A stretch of DNA of 23,397 bases, taken from contig DEWI01000153.1 in the NCBI GenBank assembly GCA_002363575.1, positions 1 to 23,397 of the forward strand, read 5' to 3'. The notes beneath the pieces were generated by a model. The model was not told the DNA's origin. It ran no database searches and worked only from the letters and a program-made list of their open reading frames with translations. Made by a program: the position numbers and the translations under genes. Below are positions 23,130-23,397 of this stretch, piece by piece; position 1 is the stretch's first letter; the number at the start of each line of letters is the position of its first letter. The DNA is from Verrucomicrobia bacterium UBA3214. GTDB taxonomy: Bacteria > Verrucomicrobiota > Kiritimatiellia > RFP12 > UBA1067.

Positions 23130-23397
23130 ATGGGCTTGTTCCAGCTAGAATCGAAATTCTCGATGACGGGCGACCAGCCGCAGGCGGTCGCCCGTCTCCG
23201 CGAGGCGTTGGAGCGCGGGGAGCGGCGCGTCGTTCTCCAGGGCGTGACGGGGAGCGGAAAGACGTTCTCCATCGCGAATCTGATAGCGCAGTGCGACCGC
23301 CCTGCGCTCGTGCTTTCGCACAACAAGACGCTGGCGGCGCAGCTTTTCAGCGAGTTGAAGGGCTTCTTTCCTCGCAACGCCGTGGAGTACTTCATCT
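23130..23397 (+). CDS. uvrB: UvrABC excinuclease subunit B (3' end missing)
   Basis: The frame from ATG 23130 runs off the right edge; 89 residues are visible. They match the UvrB N-terminus: [17 protein letters not shown], the Walker A motif [42 protein letters not shown]. UvrB is the central subunit of bacterial nucleotide excision repair; it is loaded on damaged DNA by UvrA and recruits UvrC. The visible part covers the ATP-binding start of domain 1a. A GGGGGCG stretch about 6 nt upstream is the nearest ribosome-binding candidate. It may be cotranscribed with coaD. Confidence 0.95.
   Translation, partial: MGLFQLESKFSMTGDQPQAVARLREALERGERRVVLQGVTGSGKTFSIANLIAQCDRPALVLSHNKTLAAQLFSELKGFFPRNAVEYFI

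Overview
The window is GC-rich and densely coded. Its surface proteins and regulators resemble those of the PVC superphylum, most likely a Kiritimatiellota or Verrucomicrobiota gut lineage. The grounds are a BspA-like leucine-rich repeat plus InlB-type repeat surface protein, a secreted protein built of four modules starting with a Y(V/I)E-x-G-x-x-(Y/H)-(V/I/L)-DT motif, and a XylR-type regulator (sugar-binding domain plus AraC helix-turn-helix) beside secreted glycoside hydrolases with no SusC/SusD pair. This placement is inference from protein style; there is no rRNA in the window.

Layout. 1-3660 (+): 3' part of a large modular surface protein. 3661-4139: no gene, but two GCGGC/GCCGC dyads, a likely terminator, a 22-bp-period tandem array of dyads, and the terminator of the gene to the right. 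4140-6560 (-): hrpB helicase, with a near-consensus promoter so close to the ATG that the mRNA should be leaderless. 6657-10088 (+): secG, a hemolysin III family membrane protein, an NAD-dependent epimerase, and a membrane protein fused to a YrbL-like kinase-fold domain. 10089-10244: convergent gap holding an inverted pair of 34-bp repeats and a long hairpin. 10245-18303 (-): a compact four-gene cassette, in transcription order GH50/agarase-like hydrolase, four-module LamG-like protein, Tat-exported metallophosphoesterase, and GH127-type L-arabinofuranosidase. Two junctions are ATGA overlaps and the third is an 18-nt gap. 18465-19664 (+): divergent XylR-type regulator. Between it and the cassette lie two near-identical 18-bp direct repeats, placed like AraC-family operators. 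19853-20764 (+): rpsL-rpsG with a strong sigma70-type promoter and no fusA after them. 20964-22448 (+): NodT/OprM-like outer-membrane efflux lipoprotein. 22583-23074 (+): coaD. 23130 to the right edge (+): start of uvrB.

How it works together. The best candidate for an undescribed system is the block 10245-19664: a self-contained regulator plus exported glycan cassette in which a glycan-binding-like protein and a phosphoesterase are translationally coupled between two hydrolases. Its substrate cannot be read from the sequence; arabinose- and galactose-containing glycans fit the two hydrolase families. The rest is housekeeping (secG, hrpB, rpsL/G, coaD, uvrB) and cell-surface functions. Several promoters share an extended -10 of the form TGnTAnAnT. 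Every long open frame antisense to these genes looks like a by-product of GC-rich codon use.
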